From Luidia sarsii (lineage: Eukaryota > Echinodermata > Asteroidea > Paxillosida > Luidiidae): DNA of 64,000 nucleotides. The notes beneath the pieces are model-generated. The model was given only the letters and a program-made list of their open reading frames with translations, was not told where the DNA came from and made no database searches. This document shows, in pieces, positions 10,804 through 22,520 of the stretch. The translations under genes were made by a program, and so were the position numbers. The stretch lies in contig OX465103.1 of NCBI GenBank assembly GCA_949987565.1, forward strand, positions 2,037,045-2,101,044, given 5' to 3'. Position 1 is the first letter of the stretch. Each line of letters starts with the position of its first letter.

Positions 10804-13800
10804 CTTCGCGTCAACTCAAACCGCTACAGACCCCCCTCCCTCTCCCTCCCCCCACCCTGAACAAGAAAGAAAGAAAAAGAAATCGCATTGAACTCTGGCG
10901 ATCAAAATGACACAACTGCCAAAAAAACAGCCACACACTTGCTTTTTTTTTCGTTTAACTTGTAAATAAGCGTGACTGATTTGTTGATATTTCAGATGTT
11001 TATTGTTTATTTATAAAAAAAAAAACGGTGTCAAAGGACGCCACTTTGTTGTTGTTAAGAATTCGATGTTAGACATAAGAGGTACCCGTAGTTATTTTTG
11101 TATGGATTTCAATTTTCAACTCTCACCTTATCGTATAAAGATTGTCATGAGAATACCGTAGTATTTCAAAAGAAACCCACATGATTATTACAGAAAAAAG
11201 GAATAACGACCTACACTACAAATTGTGTTCCCAATTTGTAACCATTCCGAGGTTGTTTGGAGAACGGCTGCTCCCCGAATCAATGCCAGCGTCAAAAAGC
11301 GTGGCGTTCCGGTGCGAGTTGACAGATTTCGTTGAAATGCGATCCGGGCTCGTACTCAGACATTTCGATCAGGCACGGGTGCAGGGCTATGGGAAACACT
11401 ATCTCCGCGGCGCCTCTTCACGGACAGATGGGACTGCAAGAGAGACGCTCGGCCCATCGACCCGAGACACTGTAACGTCTCGCCTTTACAAAACGCAAGA
11501 AACGGCTGTTTTGGAGTTTGTTTTTTTTCCCCTCTCAATGCAACCCAATAACCTACTTGGAGTTCTCGTCGAGAATGACAGATTTTAATCCTCTCTCAAA
11601 CGGTTAAATTGTCTTCTTGAAACACCGTTCTCGTGTTTTGATTTTAATATTAACTGACTATCAGTGATAATTCTGTTCTGATGAAACTGTTCTCGTGTCC
11701 ATTTATGACCTAGTCATGTTTTAGAAGATTTTACTCGACAAAATCATTCCTCTGAATGTATGATACAACATTGGTTGTGAGGTAAATTAACGTTGTTTAA
11801 GTCCAGTATAAAAAAAACATACTCTTGTTATACTATAGTATAAAATCCTGTGAAGAAAAAAAAAACTCACATCCTGTCATTTTAGAGGACATCTCTGAAT
11901 ATTTATTTTTATGTTAAACTGTAATTCAAAAGTCGATAATGCACGGTATACAACAAAGAGGAATATAGTCTGCTTCTGATTTTGTATTTGATTGCAGCTG
12001 GAAATATTACCTTATTCGTGTACACGTGTAATGTTAAACCGGTTTAAGAATGTAGTTAGCGCGACTCCTGACGGGTTCGTCCAATCCAGCCATGTTGTAT
12101 TAAACGTTTAGCCTGTCTTACACTTAGATGAATTCCACACAGAATTTCAGATGTGGGTTTTTTCTCTGCTCCTGTTTTTATCGTGCCAAAAAAAAAAAAC
12201 CAGAGTGTGAAAACAATTTCCATTCCTCAACCTTTTGAATGATGTATCAATGTAAACAGAAGTAAGTGTTGTCCGTTATATAAATAGACTGTCCTGACAG
12301 AGACTGGCGTTGGGCTCGACGTGAAATCCAATGCACAAATCCGTGAGAAGGACATATAGACTTAGATCTGGTTGTTCTGTCAGACACACAAATAAACAAA
12401 CAAGGAACAAGAAGCAATGGAGACTGTTACATTAGGCTCACAAACATTTGTACAGCTTTGTCGAAGTGTCGTCGGTTCGTTTGCCGACCATAGAAAAAAA
12501 ACCGTAGACGTGAACTTTTGTAGCAGTTCTTTCGGGGAATAACTGTGTACTCATACTGTATTACGGTGTAGGCCTGTACTTGAAATAGCTGCCAAGTGAA
12601 TGGTCCAGAAGAGTTTACCAGATGAAGATGCCACACGTACTTCAAAAGTGCACCACACATGGGGGCACACTTTAAAGGGCAATTTCTTGTACACTGCGTG
12701 CCAAAGGCGAACTTCAGCCGTGTAGACTTTTTTTTAATCAAAGTGTTTCGATGCCTTCAAGAAAGTGTTCGCAAAATGTGTTATTTCTTGAAGATTGTCA
12801 GCAACAATGTACCCCTGTGATATGACTTTAGGCTATTATTGCCGGCCCTGATAGACCGAAGACGAATCAAAGATGGACGTATGAAATAAACTTGTTATTC
12901 CAGTGATCAAAATGGTGATGAAGTAGGAAATGTCCTTGTTTCGGGTCGGGAATACGTTGCAAAAACCGTAGCAGCTAATTTTGGATTAATCTTTTAAGTG
13001 CAACTGACTAAACGTAATTCCTACATGGGGTACCGTAATCGGGTGACCATTGACAACGGCTAAGCGTTGCATCCACAAATAATTCGGTTAGAAAATCACT
13101 GCTATACATAGCGTGCATTAAATTCTACCGAGCAAAGGAGAGTAGACAGGCGGTTTCTATGGCAACGTTGGCTATGCGCCTCAATGGCCAATTATGAATG
13201 TGCATTTTCAAAATGTGCGTAACAGTCCCCTAGCTACCAGGTTGTCCGAGGAATAATCTGCTTTCGTCCTTTTCCCACAAAACAGCATTATGATAAGATG
13301 AGGGTGACTCTTTAGCGTGGTTGGTTTTTCTTTCTTTTTTCGTTTAGGACACGCGTCTCGACAGAAGCAATTACAAATATGATTGCTTAAAAAAATTGCA
13401 CGGTATTATTATCTATTTTGGTTTTTTTTTTACATGGAGGAAGTCTTACAATAATAATGATTCATTATGCTTTAGGCCGGCTGTAAGCCCACCGTATCTG
13501 GCCCCAATCTCCGCTGTCTCCGAAGGAGATCTGGGGGGAAGGATTTGTCGGTGACTCCCGCCCGTCTCGTCGGAGAGCGTGCGACGGGGCTCCGGTCCTC
13601 TCGGACAAAGCGGATTTTTTTTTTCTTTTGTCGCTTTCATCTCGTCGGGACCGCGCTCGAGAGGGGACGGCCTGCCGTGTGTCCTTGAGTTTCTCCCCCA
13701 CACCCACCCTCCTCCCCGTCTGCTGGCGAGAGGGCCAGCACTCGTACTCTCATCCGCTCTGCCCGCGGCGACAAGCGGAGTATGTCATCACGAGCTCCTT

Positions 13801-14937
13801 ATATTGCCCATAAAAATACCTCAAAGATGAGGAGACGAGAGGGAAAAGGAGAGCCGTCAATACCACTTGCTTCATTTTTTTTTCTCCTCTGGTCGTCTCC
13901 TCCTCCGAAGATGGGAGTTTGACTGGAACACTATATAGCCGTCCGCTGTTTAATAGCGATTGGGATTGTCGGGGTTTTTTTTTTGGAAGCAGCCAGTGTG
14001 GTAGAATTAAGAGAACCAGCTTGCGGTCAAAGAAATTGAAGACAAAATACCCCCTCAATTGGCGTTAAAAAAACGATAAATTTAGACACCTGTCAGGCAG
14101 GTGGGTGCCATCAATGTTGACTTAAAGAACCTCCATGACAGGATATCATACTTTTATATTATATGCAAAGTTAATAGGATGCGGAGAGACTGTTCAAGTC
14201 ATCGAGTTATCGGATATCTTGAGGTGAAAGAAGTAGATGTATAATTGTGTATGCAAAAATAATATAGCCCAGAGAGCAACGGAATAGGTTATGTATATGA
14301 CTGCTTAGTGTTGTTCACAAAGAAATCTAATAAATGTGGAATCGAAAACAAAAATAGAAGAAATTAATTCTCGTGTGAACCCCTCCCCCCCAAAAAAAAC
14401 CCCAAATAATATGATTTAATTTTGTGTGTATTGTTTTCAGTCCTCGAACTGCGATCAAAGGGAGGTATATACGGTGCGGTCGGCCTACCGTTATTATGTG
14501 GTTTGGACGCCTACTTCGTTTCATTTTGTCACCAATTAAATGGAATCACTTGAAAAACTGTGGCATTAGATGCACGATTCGGTTAAGCCTGGCGGACACT
14601 GCGCTAATTGTACGTTCCATCCAGTCTTGCGCTTTCATTAGACCTCACTAATCCGTCAATAGGACCACGCCATGCACTGATTGTCTTTTTAATGGCTTGG
14701 TTGGTCGTTATTTTCTTGTCTTTTTACCGAGCAGTTGGTGCTACGATTTGATTGCGCCTACTAATTAGCCTCTGCTTGTCAGCGTCAATTAGTGGTATTT
14801 TTTTCTTCTTCGGGGGAGGGCTGTACAGACTTCGCTGAGGTTCTCGCGAGATCGGGGCGGCCGTACGTGTTTTAGCGATCATTGAAGTCGGGCTTGGCAC
14901 ATTGGGTGAACAAAATAATATAAAGGAACACAACATA
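10804..14937. other. FEZF 3' flank and intergenic DNA
   Basis: AT-rich sequence follows the FEZF stop. Candidate polyadenylation signals include AATAAA at 12885-12890, followed by a T-rich stretch; which is used cannot be decided. The frame 11181-11588 (+) has no recognisable domain. A TATATAG at about 13933 has no associated gene that I can see. Confidence 0.4.
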
Positions 14938-15175
14938 GGCCGTTTACGAAATGAAGTCTAAGGCTCGAGCTTATGCTTCCGTCACATTTCTGTCACCCGT
15001 TATAATGTCACAGGCATCTAGAAACAAGCGTTTGACTCCCTTTTTCTTGGTGAATATGTAGGCCTTCTCTGTAGACCTATCAAGCCAACAAACCTTCAAA
15101 ATTCGGCGACAGACCACAACCTGGATGTCCAGGTTTTTGTCAGACAGAGACGATGCCTGAGCCCGAGCCCGATCC
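14938..15175. repeat. Diverged MITE of the GGCCGTTTACGAAATGAAG family
   Basis: The left end (GGCCGTTTACGAAATGAAGT, then a CTAAGGCTCGAGC block) matches the inverted ends of the better copies at 25791-26017 and 41819-42060. The right end (GCCTGAGCCCGAGCCCGAT) is a degraded inverted copy. Internal blocks shared with the other copies include the CACAGGCATCTAGAAACAAG and CAACAAACCTTCAAA regions. The right boundary is approximate. Confidence 0.5.
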
Positions 15176-15749
15176 ATGGATTCGTGAGGGTGCCATTTAT
15201 AACAATAACATCTTCTTGTGACCCATTTGTGACCCGGCACAGCGACATGAGGAACATCCCACCAAAACACTTTTCGAGTAAACAACGCCTGAAGTCAAAG
15301 TATCTTCTCAATTCGATAAAAACAAAACAAAAATTTAGGTTTTTGGTATTTTCGGAAAGTTAATGTATTGAAGGATATTATGTCCAAAGGATTTTTCCGA
15401 AATTCGTCTCTAAATGTTGAAAACACGAAGATTTCGGGGGAGTGTTTGTGTACTGTTTTCCTGAAAATGTAAAATTCCTGCCTTTTTGAATGGCCGCTTT
15501 CGATGAGTTAGATAGAATGGCGCTGCTATATTGTGTCTGCTACCAAATGAACGAGCGAAGTCCCCTTGTACTATTTACAACAAAGTTCACACGGAAATAA
15601 TTTTGATATCATTCGAAAGCTAATGGTATACTCTTTCACATCATTAGAAAATCTCAAATGTGGGAGGTTATGTCTCATTATGCTGTGCCGGGTCACATTT
15701 ATATGAAAATAAAAAAAACCCATAAAACATGAATAGCCTATAGTATGCC

Positions 15750-15915
15750 AAAAACAAATGTTGCAAACTGCTTACTGACTGAAGTGACCAAATGCAAATA
15801 TCAAAAATTAGGAGGGCCTGACGTTTCGATCCTAGCAGGACCTTTCTCAAAGGCAGAATGACCTTTGAGACAGGTCCATCTGGGATCGAAACGTCAGACC
15901 CTCCAAATTTTCGAT
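15750..15915 (-). mobile_element. Hairpin-headed SINE-like element, reverse orientation
   Basis: It begins with the reverse complement of the tail (TTGCAAACTGCTTACTGAC, then the ACCAAATGCAAAT block). It continues into two inverted copies of the GGGCCTGACGTTTCGATC / GGTCC head separated by a short loop. It belongs to the same family as 39563-39766. Flanking direct repeats are not convincing in this copy. Confidence 0.65.
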
Positions 15916-17463
15916 AAAACTGAAGCAATAAAAAGAAGCAAGCAAAACAAACAAGACTTGAGCCACAGCCTTTGTCATGTATATCAGTATTCATGAAATT
16001 GTCAGTTTACAGTTGATTTATCTGATGTCACTCAAATGATTTCGATTTAAAAAAACAAAAACAAAAAAGCATTTTCTTTGGAGAGATTTGCCGCTCCTAT
16101 ACATATCCCTGGAGAAGTCAAACTGACTCCATTTCAATCTCAGCCAAGACTCGGAATAGACCCCGAGTATTTGAAGACTGTGTCCATGGCCATTTCGATT
16201 TTTGAAACTTCCTATCTTTTTGTTTTATTTTCATGCATTTAACGAAGTATTAGTTTCGATTTGCTTCGGAAAGTCAGACATGCCAGCCTCCTGATACCGG
16301 TAGTGTTTGTGACTGCGAACAACTCTCAATTCATGTCGATTTTTGTCGTTCTGTCGCAACACATAGGCCTACATGTACTTCACTTTTTTTGACCGAGGCA
16401 AAAAGTTGTCTTTTAGTTTGTTTTTGGATTAACTCCGAGACTTTTCTAAGACGACTAAAGTTGACCGAAGAGCCTCCTCCACACTTTCGCAGAGGGTCAC
16501 TTGAAAGTTAAAGACAACTTGTGTGTGTGTGTGTGTCGGTTGCCCGATAAAAATCAATATAAAGAGAGCCGCTGAAGTGACCCTAGCTCTTCTTGTTGAG
16601 TGCCTGCGAATCGGCACTTGGCAGCGCGTCGGTGAGCCATGGCCGTACCGTGAAAGAGCAAACATTGACGGCGGCGTGTGCCCGCGTGACGCTCGCTGCA
16701 TGGTGACGGATCGACCGGCCAGTCAGGCCGGAGTCCGCGACCCCGCGGCCGGAGGTGTTCCCGGTCAAGCAACGAATCGGACCACTTCCCCGTTGATATT
16801 GCACTCGATCATTAGCCACGTTTGGTCGAGTGTATACTCCTGGCCAATCCAAGTAAGATGTCGTTTAGGTTAGCTATAGGCAGTAGTTTTTTTAAGAGGC
16901 AGAGAGTATAAAAGCCGAGGAATGAAACGGTTTGAAATTACATGTATAGGCCTATATATGAATCACTAGACGCGTAATGTGCGGATTCTGTGGAGGTATC
17001 GATCTGTTCGTCTGTTTATTTGTCCATTGTCTGTTTGTTTTGCTGGTTATTTGGTCGAGTGGCCGTATGTTGGAATAATGTCAGCTGTCATTTATTTTAT
17101 TTATTTCCTAAATGGACGAATCCTTTTGGGAAATCGACGGGGGATTTCGACAGCGAACCGTAATGCCCTATTCATGCATTCCGTGCGTATTTTTATTCTG
17201 GGAATGCAAGCAGTCCGTGAGACAGGTTCCTCTTAATAATGCAATCGAATCACGGGCAACCCGTGCCGTAATTGAGCCAGACGCGGAAGCGCACAGATCG
17301 GGGCGACCGTTTGAATTTAAATGATCTCATTGCTTCGCTCAGTGAATGCTCAACTGGCTGAAGTTGTGAAACCTCTGATGGGTACTGCACGGTTTCAACT
17401 TTGTAGAGGCATGGACTCTTGCAAAACGAAATTGATTCTCTCTTCTCCTTCTTTTTGCAGTTC
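15916..17463. other. No gene recognised
   Basis: A short (GT)n run occurs at about 16521-16536. Overlapping open frames of 70-116 codons on both strands at 16429-16873 show no domain. The moderately GC-rich patch 16600-16800 might be an exon of an unseen gene, but nothing supports it. Confidence 0.35.
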
Positions 17464-17613
17464 TGGCCAACCTCTTTGCATTTCTGATGGCCAACCTCTT
17501 TGCATTTCTGATGGCCAACCTTTTTGCATTTCTGATGGCCAACCTTTTTTCATTTCTGGCCAACCTCTTTGCATTTCTGATGGCCAACCTCTTTGCATTT
17601 CTGACCAACCTCT
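17464..17613. repeat. 24-bp minisatellite, about six units
   Basis: The unit GGCCAACCTCTTTGCATTTC plus TGAT is repeated with small changes (CTCTTT versus CTTTTT) and one shortened unit. Because 24 is a multiple of three, it stays open in every frame and yields short repetitive peptides that I do not treat as genes. Confidence 0.85.
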
Positions 17614-18186
17614 TGCGATTTTAAGAGTCGGAGATTTGAGTTGCAGATGAACAACAGTCGGGACGTTGACTGGAAAATCTGATCCTCAATCGGGCTTTAA
17701 AGCTGCTGCTAAGTTTTCGTTCACAAGAAGGGAAGGTCTTCAAAGCGCACGGTGCTCACAGGATGATCAGTGGGGAGCGCGATCCTCACTGTATACAATC
17801 CGTGTCTCATTTATGATTATTCCAAAAGGTCGTTCACGGGTTCTGCTCCCTCGACATCGATAGATTTCTATTTACTCTTATTTGGGGGGGGGGCTGAAAA
17901 AAATGGAAAGCTATCAACATAAAATCATCAACGTGCAACTTCGAATGCTTTCCGACCAAATCTGTAAGATTTGCATTGGAATTAGAACTATCAATGATGT
18001 AGGCCTATCTATTTTCTAAGAAAGAAATTATTTTGAAGAAATGCGATTCAATTTGTATGAAAACAATAGAAAAAGGAATATAGGCCAATAGTGAAATGCC
18101 AAAATGGTGCTGACTTCTTATACTGACTAGAATTACCAAAATCACAGAAAGGTAGAAAAGGATATTTATTTGAAAGGCCATACTTG

Positions 18187-18262
18187 AAGGCTGCATAGCT
18201 CAAGTGGTAAGAGCGCTGGTACGTTCGGCCCGAAGTCTCAGATTCAAGTACCGGTCCTTTCT
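18187..18262 (+). repeat. tRNA-like SINE head (not a functional tRNA)
   Basis: A-box-like TAGCTCAAGTGGTAAGAGC and a B-box-like GATTCAAGTACC are spaced as in a tRNA. However, the acceptor stem does not pair (GGCTGCA at the 5' side, no matching 3' strand). Related heads occur at 29150-29385, 31240-31500 and 35035-35170, consistent with a tRNA-derived SINE family. Confidence 0.55.
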
Positions 18263-18335
18263 CTCCGCTATTTTTCAATTTGGTTTGAAATTTTCAGTCA
18301 GTTTTTCTGTACTTTGTTTTGATTGAAGAAAGAAA

Positions 18336-18470
18336 TTTGGAGGGCCTGACGTTTCGATCCCAGCAAGACCTTTGAGAAAGGACTTTCTGGGATCGAAACG
18401 TGAGGCCCTCCAAATTGTTGATATTCCCATTTTGGTCATTTTAGTCAATAAGCAGTTTGCAACATTTTCC
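18336..18470 (+). mobile_element. Hairpin-headed SINE-like element
   Basis: The head AGGGCCTGACGTTTCGATCC is followed by a short loop, an inverted copy, and then the tail that runs through TTTTAGTCAATAAGCAGTTT to CAACATTTT. It has the same structure as the copies in NEDD1 and GDI introns. Confidence 0.65.
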
Positions 18471-19010
18471 CATAATACTTTGGAACAAAAATTATTGATA
18501 AAATAGGATACAATTATCGGTGATTCTGCGGATTTCCTTGATGCTGGTGATTTTATTAGAAAATGATGGATACACCTAAAACTGTATTAATGTAAAGAAT
18601 TGACGCGAACATTTTGCATCTCTCACCTATATATACGATGTTGGTGTTTTTGTTGTGTTGAATTAGTGTTGAGTTCTTGTGTTGGAATTACGTATGGCTT
18701 ATACGCTTCGGTAGTGTAAAGTTCGATAGTATAAGTATTGGGTGGTGTTTGTTATGTGGTTATTTGGGTGGTTTGGGGGTGATTTTGTGATATATGTGTC
18801 TTGAAGGTTCGGGTGTATGGGTAGTGTAAGTGTCTCGGTGGTGTCTTTTGATGAAGTAGCTGAGTATTAAGAGGTGTATTTTGATTGCACCAGTGCTTGG
18901 TGTGTAGGTGGTGTATCTTTGTGGGGGAAAGGTGTTTTGGTGGTGTAGGTGTTATATAGAGTGGTGTCATGAGAGAAACGGTGTTTAAGTGGTGTAGGTG
19001 TCCCAGGTGT

Positions 19011-19708
19011 CTTGATGTGAAAGGTGATTTGTTGATGTAGGTGACATGTCACAGTGACAAGTGTCTTGATGTGAAAGGTGATTTGGTGATGTAGGTGACA
19101 TGTCACAGTGACAAGTGTCTTGATAGAAAAGATGATTTGGTGATGTAGGTGACATGTCACAGTGACAAGTGTATTGATGTGAAAGGTAATTTGGTGATGT
19201 AGGTGACATGTCACAGTGACAAGTGTATTGATGTGAAAGGTGATTTGGTGATGTAGGTGACATGTCACAATGACAAGTGGCTTGATGGGAAAGGTGATTT
19301 GGTGATGTAGGTGACATGTCACAGTGACAAGTGTCTTGATGTGAAAGGTGATTTGGTTGTGTAGGTGACATGTCACAGTGACAAGTGTCTTGATGGGAAA
19401 GGTGATTTGGTGATGTAGGTGACATGTCACAGTGACAAGTGTATTGATGTGAAAGGTGATTTGGTGATGTAGGTGACATGTCACAGTGACAAGTGTCTTG
19501 ATGTGAAAGGTGATTTGGTGATGTACCGGTAGGTGACATGTCACAGTGAAAAGTGTCTTGATGTGAAAGGTGATTTGGTGGTGTAGGTGACATGTCACAG
19601 TGACAAGTGTCTTGATGTGAAAGGTAATTTGGTGGTGTAGGTGACATGTCACAGTGACAAGTGGCTTGATGTGAAGGGTGTTTTGGTGGTGAAGGTGACA
19701 TGTCACAT
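19011..19708. repeat. 54-bp minisatellite, about 13 units
   Basis: The unit starts CTTGATGTGAAAGGTGATTT and includes GGTGATGTAGGTGACATGTC. It repeats with few substitutions and one 6-bp insertion (near 19526). Each unit contains the perfect 12-bp palindrome GTGACATGTCAC. The period is a multiple of three, so the minus strand is open in two frames for up to 279 codons (His/Thr/Cys-rich, 18-residue period). This looks like a by-product, not a gene. The flanks (18650-19010 and 19709-19910) are GT-rich and look like decayed units. Confidence 0.92.
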
Positions 19709-19909
19709 TGGTGTTCTGATGGTGTGGGTGTTTAGTGGTGCAAGTGTCGTGATGAGAGATGAGTTTGGGTGGTGTAGGTATAACATGATGTTTGCGTCGA
19801 GGAGAATGTGATTCAATGAGGTTTTGACGTTGCTCAACGTGATAAACACAGTGCTCAGTGCTTTGCCCGGTGTATTATTTTGCTTTGCCTGGTGTAGGTA
19901 TGTTGGTGA

Positions 19910-21185
19910 TATGGCTGGTTTGGTTTGGCGTACTTCCTCTATCTCTTGTCTGCGATTAGGTTATCATGGCGGCAGCAGGGTCTGATGTCGTGAAGGGTAG
20001 GCGTTTTACGGTGGAGAGTTACCATTGGACTTTTGTCTACGATGGAGTATTATAGTGTAGGTGGGTGCTGGGTCGGCGGCGATGGTACGAGGGATGAATT
20101 TAGTGACACCCAGAGATCACGCACCAGAGGTCACTCACACCACGGTTCAACGCTCTCTGCACACCACCACCACCGCCACCACCGCCACCGGTCAACGGGA
20201 TAAAAGGCCTCCGCTCCCGGGCAACAGAGACCGCCTTAACACCCCTCTTAATGGTCTTCAGCACCCGGCCTTTGTACTCCGGAATCGCCCGACAAAAGGC
20301 CTCGTCTACGATCTCCGATAATGGTGATCCGGTACAGTGGCATGCCCCCCACCTTTTCACCCAAACACCTTCGTCCCCCGTTCTGAAAAGCCCACGGGAC
20401 GAGAGAGTGTGAGGCAGGTAAAAAAAAAAACGAAAGAAAGGAAAATCAATTTCGGCTTGACAAACTCTTATTTTCCAATTTCCTGTAGCGATGTTGTGCA
20501 CTGGTTTGTAAAAGTGTCTGTTTAAGGGAGGATTCTGTGCCTAATCAGCATACTGACTTACGTGTATGTTGTTTTTGGGGTGTGTTTTTGTCCTAAAGTT
20601 CGTTCGTCCTCTCGCTCATTTGGTGGACTATTCTCGGTCCTGTTTTTTCGTTCGTTAGCCTTTTTTGTTTTATTTGTTAGCTTCTGTGTGAGTGTGATTG
20701 CATGCTATTCAAACGCAGGTTTGTGACAACCTGTGGCTTCATCCCTACAGTGTGTCTCCGTCTACATGGATGGCGCTTCCACAGCGGGACCTCTGGCTAT
20801 GCCTCTTCCTGCCGCGCCCGAAACAATTCGAAACCTTTTTTTCAACTCGCGTCAATTGGTCGAGGTCGTTCGTCCCATTCTCTCCAGACCGCTCCCCCCC
20901 CCACTCTCTCTTTTCTCTCCGGTGCGTGGCGAGGGACGGGCGGCCGACGATAAGGAGGCAGCCACGGAGGAGGCTTTAACTATAAGGGAGAGACAAGGCG
21001 GGGTTGTGAATAAGGGAAGAAGAGAGGAAGACCGTTACCCCCTGCCTGCGATGTCTGCTCGACGGATATTTGGACTGAGACAATCTTCCGAGTGACTGAG
21101 CCCGCTCAATGCCTTCCCCACACCTTCCTTCCAAAAAATGGGAAAACATGCTACGAGCAACAACAACGATAGGAAAACAACGATG
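19910..21185. other. No gene recognised
   Basis: There is a short CCACCACCGCCA run at about 20163-20190. Open frames at 20061-20525 and 20698-21095 overlap one another on different frames and show no domain. Confidence 0.35.
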
Positions 21186-21600
21186 ACGAAAAAGAAGAAG
21201 AAGAAGAAGAAGAAGAAGAAGACAAAGAAGAAGAAGAAGAAGAAGAAGAAGAAGAAGAAAAAGAAGACGAAGACGAAGACGAAGAAGACTTTTTTTTTAC
21301 TTTTCAAAAGGAAAACTTTATTTCATTCCTTTGAAAATAACCGAAACAAAAACAAACCAAATAAACAATATGAATTAAAAAATGAATATAACATAATGAA
21401 ACAATAAACATAGGAGAACATTACATGTATAAAAGCGAAACATATATGAGATGTGTTTTGTAATACAAAACAAAGTCAGTTGAAGGGGAGTTGTCAAAGT
21501 ATAGTAATCGAAAATAAACCGGTGATGCGACAGATCTTTCCAGGAGCAGAGGTATAATACCATGTCTCACTTACGCGAGCTGCTACTCCTGAGAAAGAAA
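21186..21600 (-). mobile_element. LINE-like 3' end with (TTC)n tail, copy 1
   Basis: Read on the minus strand, a GAGCnnnCGCGTAAGTGAGAC stem-loop region (21560-21580) is followed by AT-rich sequence. After that come a GAAATAAAGTTTTCCTTTTG block and a long (TTC)n run (21190-21290 on plus as GAAGAAG). The same order is seen in the next copies, which suggests repeated 5'-truncated insertions of one non-LTR element. No reverse transcriptase is present. Confidence 0.5.
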
Positions 21601-21783
21601 GTCACGATGGTTTAATTTTCGTTAGACAAAGGTCCACAAGGGGAAAGTCAAGTAAAGAGTTAAAGATTTGTCAGAAGAGAGATAGGACAGATTAAGTTAA
21701 CCACGTCATCGTATTATCCTCTAGGATACGAAAGAAAATGGAGTCTAGAGGCGATTTGCAGAGAAACGTAGAAGACGGTAGAA

Positions 21784-22055
21784 GAAGAAGAAGAAGAAGA
21801 CTTTTTGACTTTTCAAATGGAAACTTTATTGCAATCCATTTGACATGAATCAACATACATGGAAATAAATAATGAATATACATAATGAATATACATGACA
21901 ATGAACAGAATAAACAGAAATATACAAGTTTAAACCAGTAAAAGAGTTGTGTTTGAAATTGAGGAGGTTTGGGGGTTTTAGCTGAACACAGAGGTATTAC
22001 ACCATGTCTCGCAAGAGCGAGCTGCTGTCTCCGGCAAAGGTCCCGCACCAAAATT
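21784..22055 (-). mobile_element. LINE-like 3' end, copy 2
   Basis: It repeats the architecture of the neighbouring copy: a (TTC)n tail, a CAATAAAGTTTCCATTTGAA block, AT-rich middle, and the GGTATTACACCATGTCTCGC stem-loop block at about 21992-22025. Confidence 0.5.
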
Positions 22056-22140
22056 AAATTACATCAGTAGGTAATCATAAATTACAGTAGTCATTATAAA
22101 ATTTATTATTATGATGATTATTAATATAATTGTAAATAAA

Positions 22141-22520
22141 ATAAATGATATTTATATGAATAAGATCTCAAAGGAGACAGAGGTAATACACCACGTCTCG
22201 CTAAAGCGAGCAGCTGTCTCCAAAGAAGGTCTCATAATCGTTAAGTTGCATTAGTTAAGAAGTAAGAAACAATTTTTGAAACTTGATGGAGTAAAACATT
22301 ACATAAGATTACCTTTAACTAATACATACATTGTAATTAAGAAGAAGAAGAAGAAGACGAAGAAGAAGATGATGAAGAAGACGAAGAGGCAGAAGAAGAT
22401 GAATTTTCAAAGGAGTACTTTATTTCCTTTGACAGTAACAGAAAATATATAAAATTATATGTACAGAAATTTACAATGTTTACAAACAAAAAAATTGCAT
22501 AGCACAGAGATCTTAGACCT
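22141..22520 (-). mobile_element. LINE-like 3' end fragments, copies 3 and 4
   Basis: The CACCACGTCTCGCTAAAGCG stem-loop block is at about 22187-22215. A second tail with GAAGAAG repeats (22338-22400) and TTTCAAAGGAGTACTTTATT follows. Boundaries are approximate. Confidence 0.4.

Noticed and set aside
18867..19706. Minus-strand 279- and 238-codon frames rich in His/Thr/Cys
   Set aside because: They come from the 54-bp array, whose period is a multiple of three. Two frames are open at once, which is expected from the repeat alone.
21035..21407. Poly-Lys or poly-Phe frames
   Set aside because: They are translations of the GAA/TTC repeat tail of a LINE-like element.
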